From Clostridiaceae bacterium UBA6110 (GTDB taxonomy: Bacteria > Bacillota > Clostridia > Clostridiales > Clostridiaceae), in assembly GCA_002428415.1 (NCBI GenBank), contig DIWI01000029.1, positions 9,266-73,265 of the forward strand: a DNA stretch of 64,000 nt. The letters run 5' to 3'. Position 1 is the stretch's first letter, and every line of letters begins with the position of its first letter. The position numbers were made by a program, and so were the translations under genes. Under the pieces are notes generated by a model, which did not search any database, was not told the DNA's origin, and worked only from the letters and a program-made list of their open reading frames with translations. Below are positions 8,338-16,600 of this stretch, in pieces.

Positions 8338-9387
8338 TTCGGTTATTGATCTGTGAGCCGGGTTAATATCCTTGCAGCTTTCTCTCCTGATGAGGGTGTA
8401 GGGCAGCTCGATTTTCATAGGCAGGCCGCTTCCGTTTTCGAGTCTGTCCATAAGTAGTCTGCCGGTGGCTCTTCCCATCTCTTCGAGTGGTATATGCACA
8501 GTAGTCAGAGATGGCGACATGTACTGGGAAATGTCTATATCATCTATGCCAATCACCGAAATATCATCAGGAATCCTAAGTCCATTATCCTTAAGTGCTT
8601 TTATTGCTCCTATGGCTGTAGCATCGTTTGCGCAAAACAAGGCTGATGCATTTAGGCTGCCTTTTCCAAGAAGCCTTGATACTGCACTGTAACCGCTGTC
8701 CGATGAAAGCCTGGTCTGTATAACAATATCCTTGTCGTACTCAAGTTCAAGCTCTGAAAGCGCATCAAAATAGCCTTTGAAACGGTCTTCGTTTGATTTT
8801 TCGCCAACATACCCGATTTTCCTGTGTCCGATGGTATACAGGTAATGGACAGCAGTAAGTGCTGAGCTATAACCGTCGCAAATAACCTGATCAAAGTCCG
8901 GGCTTATTGAATTGAGTCCTGAATAAACCACATGAGGATAGCTGTCCCTTATCATCCTGTAGAAATTCCTGTTTAATCTTCCGAGAATGACTGCTCCGTC
9001 CAGCCTGAATTCCTCCAGAAGTTTCTTCAAGTCATCTTCGCTGTCGATTTCGCTCGCAGAAAAGGAATATTTTATGACACAACCGTGTCTTGATATTTCT
9101 TTCTCAACAGCCTTCGCAATCCTTGAGAAGAACGGATCATCAACAGAAGACATGACTCTCCCGAAGATACAACCTATAGACCTTTTTCCCTTAAGCACAT
9201 TCACGGCTTCGTCGCCAAGCTTCAGGGCTTGTGCCGCACGGTTTGGCTTGTAACCAAGTTCATCTGCGATCCTATGTATCCTTTCCTGGACTTCAGGGCT
9301 TGCTGTCTTCGTGCTTTTCCCGTTAATCACCCGGGAAGCTGTGGAAATTGAAACTCCGGCCTTTGCGGCCACTTCCTTAAGAGTCAT
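8308..9387 (-). CDS. LacI-family transcriptional repressor
   Basis: Sugar-responsive repressor of about 359 residues. The N-terminal HTH (TLKEVAAKAGVSISTASRVING) and hinge (LGYKPNRAAQALK) are canonical. A periplasmic-binding-like effector domain follows, ending with the usual SLTTVHIPLEEMGRATGRLL. Of several possible starts, ATG 9387 has AGG 8 nt upstream and gives the normal N-terminus. The gene ends tail to tail with the transporter/aldolase operon and is divergent from the phosphofructokinase operon, with a palindromic operator between. It probably controls the latter and perhaps the whole locus; the inducer is unknown. Confidence 0.9.
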   Translation of the reverse strand: MTLKEVAAKAGVSISTASRVINGKSTKTASPEVQERIHRIADELGYKPNRAAQALKLGDEAVNVLKGKRSIGCIFGRVMSSVDDPFFSRIAKAVEKEISRHGCVIKYSFSASEIDSEDDLKKLLEEFRLDGAVILGRLNRNFYRMIRDSYPHVVYSGLNSISPDFDQVICDGYSSALTAVHYLYTIGHRKIGYVGEKSNEDRFKGYFDALSELELEYDKDIVIQTRLSSDSGYSAVSRLLGKGSLNASALFCANDATAIGAIKALKDNGLRIPDDISVIGIDDIDISQYMSPSLTTVHIPLEEMGRATGRLLMDRLENGSGLPMKIELPYTLIRRESCKDINPAHRSITEENEEANSRL

Positions 9388-9453
9388 TATCATCACCTGC
9401 CTGTTGCTAATTCAATTATGACCAATACCAGAGACTTAATCAATACTATTAGT

Positions 9454-9463
9454 CAAACGTTTG
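9454..9463. promoter_or_regulatory. Candidate LacI-family operator
   Basis: CAAACGTTTG is a perfect 10-bp palindrome with the central CG typical of LacI/PurR/CcpA-family operators. It lies midway in the divergent region, 67 bp from the repressor start and about 80 bp from the phosphofructokinase start. Binding by this particular repressor is inferred from position and symmetry. Confidence 0.6.
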
Positions 9464-9540
9464 CGTAAAATGAAGCACATTTTGCTTAAAACAGTGTTAC
9501 CATTGCAGTAAGGAATGAGAACGATTCAGGAGGTTTAAGA

Positions 9541-10701
9541 ATGAGTGCAAATCTGCTGGTAGTGCATGGGGGAGGCCCCACTGCGGTTATTAATTCAACG
9601 CTTTACGGCGTCATAAAGGAATCTAAGGTCCATGATGAAATTGACAATGTCTTTGGTGCCATCGGAGGCATGGAGGGAATAGTAAGGGAGAACTTCAAGG
9701 ATATAGGAAATGTTCCAGAGGAAAAGCTTGAGCTTCTGCTTACAACACCTGGAAGTGCCATAGGCTCTTCCAGGTATGCAGTTTCTGATGAAGAATATCT
9801 TAGACTCCCGGAAATATTCAAAAGGCATGGTATAGGATATGTCCTCTTCAACGGAGGAAACGGAACCATGGATACATGCGGTAAGGTCCACAGAGCCTGT
9901 ATCGAAGCTGGTATTAAGATCGTTGGAATACCCAAGACCATAGATAACGACATATCTGCGATAGACCACGCACCAGGCTTCGGAAGTGCCGCAAGGTACA
10001 TCGCAGAATCGGTTGCTGAGGCTGGCCAGGACGTCAGGTCACTGCCGATACATGTTTCTGTCATTGAAACAATGGGAAGGAATGCCGGCTGGATTACTGC
10101 AGCATCTGCTGCTGCGAGAAAACATCCTGGTGATGCACCACATATCATACTGGTTCCCGAGAGACCATTTGATGAGGAGAAGTTCCTTGCTGAAGTAAAA
10201 AGGCTCCACAAGAAGATTGGAGGAGTTGTTGTTGCGGTCTCTGAAGGCCTTAACGACAAGAATGGGAAGTCCATAGTCCCACCGATATTCCAGACTGGAA
10301 GGTCCGTATACTTTGGTGATGTAAGTGCCCATCTTGCCGGACTGATTATAAGAAAACTTGGAATAAAGGCAAGGAACGAGAAACCAGGCCTTCTGGGAAG
10401 GTCATCAATGGCACTTGTTTCTGAAACAGACAGGCAGGAGGCTATTCTGGTAGGAAGGGAAGCTGTGAAGGCTGTAGTTTCCGGAGTCAGCGGAGCAATG
10501 GTAGGGATCAGTAGGAAACCTGGCGAAAGCTATGTCATAGAGACCCCGCTTATCCCAATAGATAAGGTGATGCTTCATGAGATGAAGCTTCCTGACAGGT
10601 ACATATCAGAAGATGGGATGGATGTGACTGAGGATTTCCTAGATTGGCTGAGACCAATCATAGGTGATGGAATCCCGGAATATGCAAGTTTCAGAGACTG
10701 A
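9541..10701 (+). CDS. 6-phosphofructokinase family enzyme, PPi-type residue pattern
   Basis: PfkA-superfamily enzyme of 386 residues that phosphorylates a ketose 6-phosphate at C1. The N-terminal loop is GGGPTAVINS. The donor-site loop reads GGNGT (residues 105-109) where E. coli PfkA has GGDGS. PKTIDND (131-137) has Lys132, the position that is Gly in ATP-dependent PfkA and Lys in pyrophosphate-dependent enzymes. Asp135 would be the catalytic base. The Lys argues for PPi or mixed donor use, and Gly108 is compatible with ATP, so the donor is uncertain. SD AGGAGG at 9530-9535. First gene of a three-gene operon behind the LacI operator. Confidence 0.85.
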   Translation: MSANLLVVHGGGPTAVINSTLYGVIKESKVHDEIDNVFGAIGGMEGIVRENFKDIGNVPEEKLELLLTTPGSAIGSSRYAVSDEEYLRLPEIFKRHGIGYVLFNGGNGTMDTCGKVHRACIEAGIKIVGIPKTIDNDISAIDHAPGFGSAARYIAESVAEAGQDVRSLPIHVSVIETMGRNAGWITAASAAARKHPGDAPHIILVPERPFDEEKFLAEVKRLHKKIGGVVVAVSEGLNDKNGKSIVPPIFQTGRSVYFGDVSAHLAGLIIRKLGIKARNEKPGLLGRSSMALVSETDRQEAILVGREAVKAVVSGVSGAMVGISRKPGESYVIETPLIPIDKVMLHEMKLPDRYISEDGMDVTEDFLDWLRPIIGDGIPEYASFRD

Positions 10702-10751
10702 GTTGACTAACGTTCGGAGCAATTAGGATAGATTATGAAAGGCAGGTAAGT

Positions 10752-11597
10752 ATGAAGAAGATTTATGTAAACCTAAAGAGATTTGATATACCGAGGGAAC
10801 TTGGAGGGGTAAATACTTTAGCCCCAGTCAGGGAATGGGGAAAAAGGATAGTTGAAGGGGTCAAGGAAGAAGTAAACTTATATGACAGGAATGAAGTGGA
10901 ATTTACCATATTCTTCCCTGAAGCACATCTGATTCCGGCACTTGATGCTCTGGAGAGCAATGATTCTCTTAAGCCAGGCTGCCAGAGTGTTTTCAGGGAT
11001 GATGTGGAAACCGGAAGGAACTTCGGAGCCTTTACTTCAAACAGGACTGCAAAATCAATGGCTGCCCTTGGAGTAAAGGAAGTCATAATAGGACACTGCG
11101 AGGAAAGGAATGACAAGAAGGGAATACTATTTGAAGCCGGAGTGGCTGATGCAGCTGCAGTCAACAGGATACTGAATTCTGAAGTCAAGGCAGCTGTGGA
11201 TTCTGGACTTTCAGTCCTATACTGCATCGGAGAGACATCGGATGAAAAGGAAGATTGGAAGCAGGTTCTGAAGGATCAGATTGATATCGGTCTTATGGGT
11301 GTTGACAGAAAGGATGTTGTAATAGCATATGAGCCTGTATGGGCCATAGGGCCAGGAAAGACACCTCCAGGAAGGGAATACATCCAGATGGCAGCAGCTT
11401 ACATTAAAGAGATAAGCGGAGGACTGCCTGTTGTTTACGGAGGCGGACTGAAGGCGGAAAATGCCATGATGCTATCATCGATTCCAGAAGTTGATGGAGG
11501 TCTGATAGCCCTGACAAGATTTTCAGGGGAAATAGGCTTCTATCCTGAGGAGTATCTTGAAATCGTAAGGAGATATATGAAAGGGGAGAACAATTGA
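10752..11597 (+). CDS. Triosephosphate isomerase paralogue
   Basis: TIM-barrel isomerase of 281 residues, longer than housekeeping TpiA (about 250). Active-site residues are conserved: Asn7 and Lys9, His115 (GHCEER for the usual GHSERR), Glu194 (AYEPVWAIG) and the phosphate loop YGGGLKAENA. Deviations include NLK in place of NWK at the N-terminus. These changes are those of TIM paralogues that isomerise other triose or tetrulose phosphates in accessory sugar pathways, so a catabolic role beside the aldolases is more likely than a glycolytic one. Its stop overlaps the start of the next gene by one base. Confidence 0.85.
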   Translation: MKKIYVNLKRFDIPRELGGVNTLAPVREWGKRIVEGVKEEVNLYDRNEVEFTIFFPEAHLIPALDALESNDSLKPGCQSVFRDDVETGRNFGAFTSNRTAKSMAALGVKEVIIGHCEERNDKKGILFEAGVADAAAVNRILNSEVKAAVDSGLSVLYCIGETSDEKEDWKQVLKDQIDIGLMGVDRKDVVIAYEPVWAIGPGKTPPGREYIQMAAAYIKEISGGLPVVYGGGLKAENAMMLSSIPEVDGGLIALTRFSGEIGFYPEEYLEIVRRYMKGENN

Positions 11598-13030
11598 TGA
11601 AACTGTCATTTGAATACGGACATGGAATGATGGAGGCGACGCTTCCAGACAATACGGATGTCTTCATACCTGGAGAGACGATAAAGGACCCTGAGTGCCT
11701 GCCTGAGGAAAGGATCGTTGAGGAGACTCTGAAATCCATCAGGAATCCAATTGGTATGGATCACATCTCAAAGCTTGTGAAGAAGGGTTCCAAGGTCACC
11801 ATAGTGTTCCCGGACAGGGTAAAGGGAGGAGAGCAGAAGACTTCCCACAGGAAGGTGTCCATAAAGCTCATTCTGAATGAACTTTATGATGCCGGTGTAG
11901 AAAAGAAGGACATCCTGCTAATATGTTCCAATGGACTCCACAGGAAGAACACAAAGGAAGAGATATTCGGAGTACTTGGAGAGGAACTGTTCAATGAGTT
12001 CTGGTACACAAATCAGATCATAAACCACGACAGTGAGGATTATGACAATCTCATCGACCTCGGTAAGACTGAATCAGGGGACCCTGTCATTATGAACAAG
12101 TACGTCTATGACAGCGACCTTGCCATACTCATCGGTCATACGCAGGGAAACCCTTACGGTGGATATTCAGGTGGCTACAAGCACTGTTCCACAGGTATAA
12201 CCCACTGGAGGTCAATTGCTTCGCATCACGTGCCTCAAGTCATGCACAGGTCTGACTTCACACCTGTTAACAGCAAGTCTCTCATGAGAAGGAAATTTGA
12301 TGAGATAGGCCAGCATATGGAAGAGAAGATGGGTAAGAAGTTCTTCTGCTGTGACGCTGTTCTGGACACCAGGTCAAGGCAGATAGAGATTCACAGCGGT
12401 TATGCAAAAGAGATGCAGGTAGAGGCATGGAAGACTGCGGACCAGAGGACATATGTGCCATTTGCGGAAAAAAAGTATGATGTCCTGGTTTTCGGTATGC
12501 CCCAGTTCTTTCACTATGGAAACGGAATGGGAACCAACCCTATAATGCTCATGCAGGCAATATCAGCACAGGTAGTAAGGCACAAGAGAATCATGAGCGA
12601 CAAATGCGTGATAATATGCTCATCAACCTGCAATGGCAACTTCCATGATGAATTGTGGCCATATACCAGAGAGATGTACGACCTTTTCCTTGAGCAGGGC
12701 AACACTCTTCCTGACATCAACAGGTTCGGTGAATATTTCGCAAATAACGATGAGTACATCAAAAAGTACAGATTCGCAAACGCATTCCATCCGTTCCATG
12801 GCTTCTCAATGATCTCAAGCGCCCATATAGCTGAGATGAACACTTCAGCAGTATACATTGTAGGAGCTGAAGCGCCTGGGTTCGCAAGGGGAATGGGAAT
12901 GAAGACCAGGAACACCTTCGAGGAAGCCCTTGAAGATGCAAAGAAGAAATATGTAGGACAGAATCCTAACATACTGGCACTCCCGATGACGTTCAAACTC
13001 AGCGCTGTGCATCTTGGGATGAAGGAGTAA
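11597..13030 (+). CDS. larA: LarA-family nickel-dependent 2-hydroxyacid racemase/epimerase
   Basis: LarA-type enzyme of 477 residues. Members racemise lactate or epimerise other 2-hydroxyacids and sugar acids with a nickel-pincer nucleotide tethered to a lysine. The candidate tether is Lys195 (YSGGYK); catalytic histidines are His115 (NGLHRKNTKEE) and His181 (IGHTQGNPYGGYSGG), with His210/211 as likely nickel ligand. ATG 11597 overlaps the previous stop (TGATG) and has GGGGAG upstream. Cofactor-building genes larB, larC and larE are not in this window. In this sugar-type operon a larger hydroxyacid is a more likely substrate than lactate. Confidence 0.85.
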   Translation: MKLSFEYGHGMMEATLPDNTDVFIPGETIKDPECLPEERIVEETLKSIRNPIGMDHISKLVKKGSKVTIVFPDRVKGGEQKTSHRKVSIKLILNELYDAGVEKKDILLICSNGLHRKNTKEEIFGVLGEELFNEFWYTNQIINHDSEDYDNLIDLGKTESGDPVIMNKYVYDSDLAILIGHTQGNPYGGYSGGYKHCSTGITHWRSIASHHVPQVMHRSDFTPVNSKSLMRRKFDEIGQHMEEKMGKKFFCCDAVLDTRSRQIEIHSGYAKEMQVEAWKTADQRTYVPFAEKKYDVLVFGMPQFFHYGNGMGTNPIMLMQAISAQVVRHKRIMSDKCVIICSSTCNGNFHDELWPYTREMYDLFLEQGNTLPDINRFGEYFANNDEYIKKYRFANAFHPFHGFSMISSAHIAEMNTSAVYIVGAEAPGFARGMGMKTRNTFEEALEDAKKKYVGQNPNILALPMTFKLSAVHLGMKE

Positions 13031-13063
13031 CATCATCATAGTATAGTCCAATTAAGCAATTAA

Positions 13064-13104
13064 TAGATCCATGAATTGGGTAAGGTACACAATTCATGGA
13101 TCTA
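13064..13104. terminator. Terminator after the larA operon
   Basis: Perfect 15-bp stem (13064-13078 with 13090-13104; inner part ATCCATGAATTG), 11-nt loop, followed by AAATCTTTTTT. A rho-independent terminator closing the catabolic locus. Confidence 0.85.
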
Positions 13105-13264
13105 AAATCTTTTTTATGAAATCTGTATAATCACCATAATTTTGCCTTATGCTGATTATGATATTTTAACTGGATATCTTAAGTGCTAGAATTATAGTGT
13201 AGTTAAATGAATTATATTGTCCAAACCAGTCTTTCAGTTGATTAATTTGGTTTGAGGTGAGGAA

Positions 13265-14461
13265 TTGAGTAATACAGTAAAACAAATTTCCATTGACTTG
13301 CGTATACTGGCTTCCCGTAAAGTCCTGGATGCGCTGAATATCAAAGCTAGCACTGAAGCTGAAATGGAAGCATCAGAAGTTGAGGATCCCGATAGGGCCA
13401 AGTTGTTTACCTGGAAAGTTGAATTGATCACAGCAAACAAGAAGAGGTATCTTGTGGTAGAAAACCTGGCCACAGGATACTGTGCAGTCACTTCTATCTC
13501 TTCAAAGAAGGAGACGAGGGAGATTGAAGGATACATAACTCGTGCCATTGATATGAGCCTGTTCAAGGAAAGGATAAGCCCGTTAAACCTTCAGGGGTTC
13601 AATTCCGAACGCAGACATTTTGTCTGGATAGAATCAGAACATGAGGCTAATCTGGATGAAAATACCAGAAAGGCTGAGCTGCTCGACACACATTCGGAAT
13701 TTCACATTCCAAGGGAAAATGTTCAGTATAAGCTGACAAGGATACTTAACAGACACGATTTCACAGGTGTGATACCAGCGGAGGATGACTACAGCTTAAG
13801 GCCTCATTGCGCCATGGCGCAGCTACTTTCAAAAACCTACGGGAATCCTCCATACATGAGGGGTGCCTATAATGTTACGGTAAATGTGCCAATTCCCGGA
13901 TATAAGTTCAGCAGGTCTCTCCTGATACCGAGAGAGACAACCTTCAGGGAACTGCATTCAATACTACAGACCGCATTTGGATGGAGCAATAGCCACCTGC
14001 ATAGCTTTACCGTCATGAGCAATAAAGGATCTTCACTAATCATAGAGCCCAAATCGGACGATGATTTCAGTTTCCTGTCCACGGCACAAACAGACAACGA
14101 GGCGTATGACAAGCCTCTCGTCGCTGTAATAGGTGAAAGTGCAAAGCTTAAATACACCTATGATTTTGGGGATGACTGGGAGCATGTGTTCAGGTTCAAT
14201 AAGTACAATCATGAGTACAACCTTCCATATGCCACATGCACAAAAGGACAGGGAGGACCTCTGCCAGAGGATGTAGGAGGTCCAGACGGGTTCCTTGCTT
14301 TCAATGAGATCATTGAGGACCCTGATAATCCAGATTATGAAGAGATGATGGATTGGGGTGGATCCTTCAAGGACAGTGTATTCGATATTGACCTGCTTAA
14401 TGAAGACCTCAGACTGCTTTATGACTTTCAGGACCCATACCTGAATCCCATGTTCTGGTAG
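13265..14461 (+). CDS. Plasmid pRiA4b ORF-3-like domain protein
   Basis: A 398-residue soluble protein. The C-terminal half (about 195-385) matches the pRiA4b ORF-3 / IS1096 TnpR-like family: FRELHSILQTAFGWSNSHLH followed by YDFGDDWEH. The N-terminal 190 residues are not recognised and resemble the variable front halves of this family. Members are common near mobile DNA and in solitary chromosomal copies, and their function is unknown. TTG 13265 is the start, behind GAGGTGAGG at 13253-13261. No transposase or inverted repeat flanks it here, so I read it as a single-gene unit. Confidence 0.8.
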   Translation: MSNTVKQISIDLRILASRKVLDALNIKASTEAEMEASEVEDPDRAKLFTWKVELITANKKRYLVVENLATGYCAVTSISSKKETREIEGYITRAIDMSLFKERISPLNLQGFNSERRHFVWIESEHEANLDENTRKAELLDTHSEFHIPRENVQYKLTRILNRHDFTGVIPAEDDYSLRPHCAMAQLLSKTYGNPPYMRGAYNVTVNVPIPGYKFSRSLLIPRETTFRELHSILQTAFGWSNSHLHSFTVMSNKGSSLIIEPKSDDDFSFLSTAQTDNEAYDKPLVAVIGESAKLKYTYDFGDDWEHVFRFNKYNHEYNLPYATCTKGQGGPLPEDVGGPDGFLAFNEIIEDPDNPDYEEMMDWGGSFKDSVFDIDLLNEDLRLLYDFQDPYLNPMFW

Positions 14462-14530
14462 TATAAGAAGTGCAATTTAGACAGTGTATCTAAAATCAGG
14501 CAGAAAAGTGAATGTATTACATCAATACGG

Positions 14531-14539
14531 TGTTATAAT
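14531..14539 (+). promoter_or_regulatory. Extended -10 promoter
   Basis: TGTTATAAT: an extended -10 (TGn) joined to a perfect TATAAT, 43 bp before the small membrane protein at 14583. No good -35 is visible, as is usual for extended -10 promoters. A small inverted repeat (GTATT-N5-AATAC) overlaps upstream. Confidence 0.5.
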
Positions 14540-14582
14540 ATAGGTGACAGAATATTCTGTAATCCATTCAAGGGAGCTGATT

Positions 14583-14846
14583 ATGATGAAATCGAAGATT
14601 TTCCCTAAGAGCCTAATTGGACAGCTGGCGCTTGCATTAAGCGTTATCAGCGGTGGAGCACTGAAGCTGAAGATAGGAGGTGTGAGGGTTCCACTAACGA
14701 CACCTGTAATCTTCATCATTGGACTTGTAGCTTTTGGAATGGCTATCTATGCCTTCATGAAGAAGGAGAGAGCGCTCCTGATATATCCTCCTTTGATACT
14801 GGGAGTATTCCTGGCTGTCTGGGGCATAGCTGAGTTTCTACTTTAA
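14583..14846 (+). CDS. Small two-helix membrane protein
   Basis: An 87-residue protein of unknown function. After a basic N-terminus (MMKSKIFPK) come two hydrophobic stretches, about residues 37-58 (TTPVIFIIGLVAFGMAIYAF) and 66-86 (IYPPLILGVFLAVWGIAEFL), separated by the charged turn MKKERA. Start at 14583 because GGGAG lies 7 nt upstream; a longer in-frame start at 14544 has no such site. Followed after 32 bp by a 27-codon membrane ORF, with which it may form a unit. Confidence 0.65.
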   Translation: MMKSKIFPKSLIGQLALALSVISGGALKLKIGGVRVPLTTPVIFIIGLVAFGMAIYAFMKKERALLIYPPLILGVFLAVWGIAEFLL

Positions 14847-14878
14847 ACAAAAGATAAATATAGTGAAAGGGTGGTTAG

Positions 14879-14962
14879 ATGAATCCAATCTTAATATTTC
14901 TGGTCAGCGGAGTTGTTCTTGTAGCAGGGCTGGTTGCAGCGTATAAGAAGGCGATGAAATAA
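14879..14962 (+). CDS. 27-residue single-helix microprotein
   Basis: ATG with AAAGGG at 14866-14871, spacing 7 nt, then 27 codons and TAA. The peptide is one hydrophobic segment (ILIFLVSGVVLVAGLVAAY) capped by a basic tail KKAMK, the layout of a membrane-inserted microprotein. It lies 32 bp downstream of the 87-residue membrane protein gene and is probably co-transcribed with it. The function is unknown, and the evidence is only the good ribosome site plus the membrane-like composition. Confidence 0.5.
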   Translation: MNPILIFLVSGVVLVAGLVAAYKKAMK

Positions 14963-15194
14963 TCTGATCAGTTGATTTCAGGGGCTCCAGGGCTGGAGAT
15001 GAGGCGTATATGCCAAATTCCAGATATGGAGCCATTTGCTTTTACCAAAGCACCCTTTTTACTCAATCTAAAGGATGATAACAACATTTAGATAAATTAA
15101 AGTTATCTATAAGGCAATACATGATAGAACCAGATAGAATCATAAGTGGAACAAATTTTGTGTATGCTGGTCCCAGAAGCCAGGCGGGTGAGAG

Positions 15195-16076
15195 ATGTTA
15201 ATAAAGGAAATGGACATTGAAATAAACAGGATTATAGATCAGAAGGGTAAGATGAACTTCAGCATTTCAATGGTATTCGGAACAACAATATGCGGATATT
15301 TCGGAGGACAACTAATAACCATCCTTGATGGCAGCAAAAGGATACTACCGATGAGCATTGTGGTAGATGGTGAGCTAAAAGGAAGAAGCTATTCTGTTGG
15401 TGACAGTATTACAGTTGCTGGTAGTGTTGATTCAGACTTAGTAATCACACAAGATACAAAGACTGCAGATCTTCATATGCGAGCATCTGTTGAATACTAT
15501 CATATCTCTACTATGTATACCCAGATACGGTCCGCACTTATGGAACTTAATGCTGAAACCAAAGGTATGCTCCCGATTATATCCATGATGGGAATGCTTT
15601 CTGAGCCAAGAAAATATTCTGGAATTGAAGCGAAAGTATACAACCTGGTAGCGGAAAGGACGAAGCTGCTGATAAATGACCTCATTGAGGGTAGGGAAAT
15701 AACTGCCGAAAATATAGTTGGTTACGGGATAGGGCTTACACCTTCAGCTGATGATTTCCTGCTGGGTATTTCATGTATATTTGACCGATACAGAGAAGAA
15801 AGTAGGAAGGAAATATTAAAAGCCTACATTGAAATGTATCTGCATACAACGACTGAAGTCAGTGGCTGGATGCTAAGGTATGGGATAAGAAACAATCTTT
15901 ATCCCGAAGTAATACTTGAATATCTTGAACATCCATATTTAGGAAAGCTAAGAATCGAAGACTTTCTGAAGCATGGCTCAACCTCGGGGATTGATCTTTT
16001 ATGTGGCATGCTTTGTGGATTGGGAATTCTTATGGAAATACAGGACTCAATAAGAGATATCGAGCCAATCGAATGA
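15195..16076 (+). CDS. DUF2877 / AllH-like protein
   Basis: A 293-residue protein recognised by YGIGLTPSADDFLLG (about residues 176-190), the hallmark of DUF2877 (AllH) proteins. AllH homologues act with FdrA-type subunits (AllF, AllG) in carbamoyl transfer from oxalurate in anaerobic purine or allantoin breakdown. No fdrA, allFG or carbamate kinase gene lies nearby, so this copy is isolated and may have another role. A flanking hairpin terminator closes it as a single-gene unit. SD is weak (GGGTGAGAG). Confidence 0.75.
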   Translation: MLIKEMDIEINRIIDQKGKMNFSISMVFGTTICGYFGGQLITILDGSKRILPMSIVVDGELKGRSYSVGDSITVAGSVDSDLVITQDTKTADLHMRASVEYYHISTMYTQIRSALMELNAETKGMLPIISMMGMLSEPRKYSGIEAKVYNLVAERTKLLINDLIEGREITAENIVGYGIGLTPSADDFLLGISCIFDRYREESRKEILKAYIEMYLHTTTEVSGWMLRYGIRNNLYPEVILEYLEHPYLGKLRIEDFLKHGSTSGIDLLCGMLCGLGILMEIQDSIRDIEPIE

Positions 16077-16091
16077 TTAATTCCGGATATA

Positions 16092-16139
16092 TGAGGATCC
16101 CTTAATTAGGCTGACAACGGCTTGGTTAAGGGATCCTCA
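16092..16139. terminator. Terminator-like inverted repeat
   Basis: Perfect 14-bp stem TGAGGATCCCTTAA (16092-16105 with 16126-16139) and a 20-nt loop, 16 bp after the DUF2877 stop. The T-run after it is weak. Confidence 0.65.
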
Positions 16140-16507
16140 GCTTTCAATAAATTTCCTTAATTGTCAGCGTATATTCTGTGTTCTATTAACGAACTACTAT
16201 AATCCTGATACAAAATTAACTGATAATTAATGGAACATCCACGATATTGGCGTGGTAATTTATGAATTCAATGTTTAAATGGAATCGAAGAGTTATAGGT
16301 ATGTTTATTTCTAAAATGGCCACTTGAATTAATTGAAAATGATTATTATCATCATTCAAATGCGCTGATTGCACTCTTGTTCTTGCGTTAAATTATGTCA
16401 CTGCGCGCTTGCCAAAATTGGTAAAGCTTCAACTAATTCTTAATCCAATCAATAACTCACCGCGGTTACTAATTCCTACTTGGCATTTGCTGACCGGGAG
16501 GCGATGT

Positions 16508-16600
16508 ATGAAGTTATTTTACTGCAGCCTGTTTTTGAATTCACAGAAATTCCTCAATGAAAATTCACAGATCCTGCACAGGCTTAAGTTTTTACAATAA
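16508..16600 (+). CDS. Candidate 30-residue leader peptide
   Basis: GGGAGG at 16496-16501 lies 6 nt before an ATG opening a 30-codon frame beginning MKLFYCSLFL. An overlapping 18-codon frame starts at 16504. It lies 70 bp before the Ig-repeat protein. It could be a regulatory upstream ORF or chance; the ribosome site is the only support. Confidence 0.3.
   Translation: MKLFYCSLFLNSQKFLNENSQILHRLKFLQ

Noticed and set aside
9603..10274. Antisense frame of about 223 codons opposite the phosphofructokinase gene
   Set aside because: The other strand encodes conserved PFK motifs throughout; long antisense frames are expected with this codon usage.
13265..14461. Insertion sequence or transposon around the pRiA4b-ORF3-like gene
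   Set aside because: No transposase, terminal inverted repeats or target duplication was found next to it.
16409..16507. Longer N-terminal extension of the 30-codon leader frame
   Set aside because: No ribosome site upstream; only the ATG at 16508 has one.
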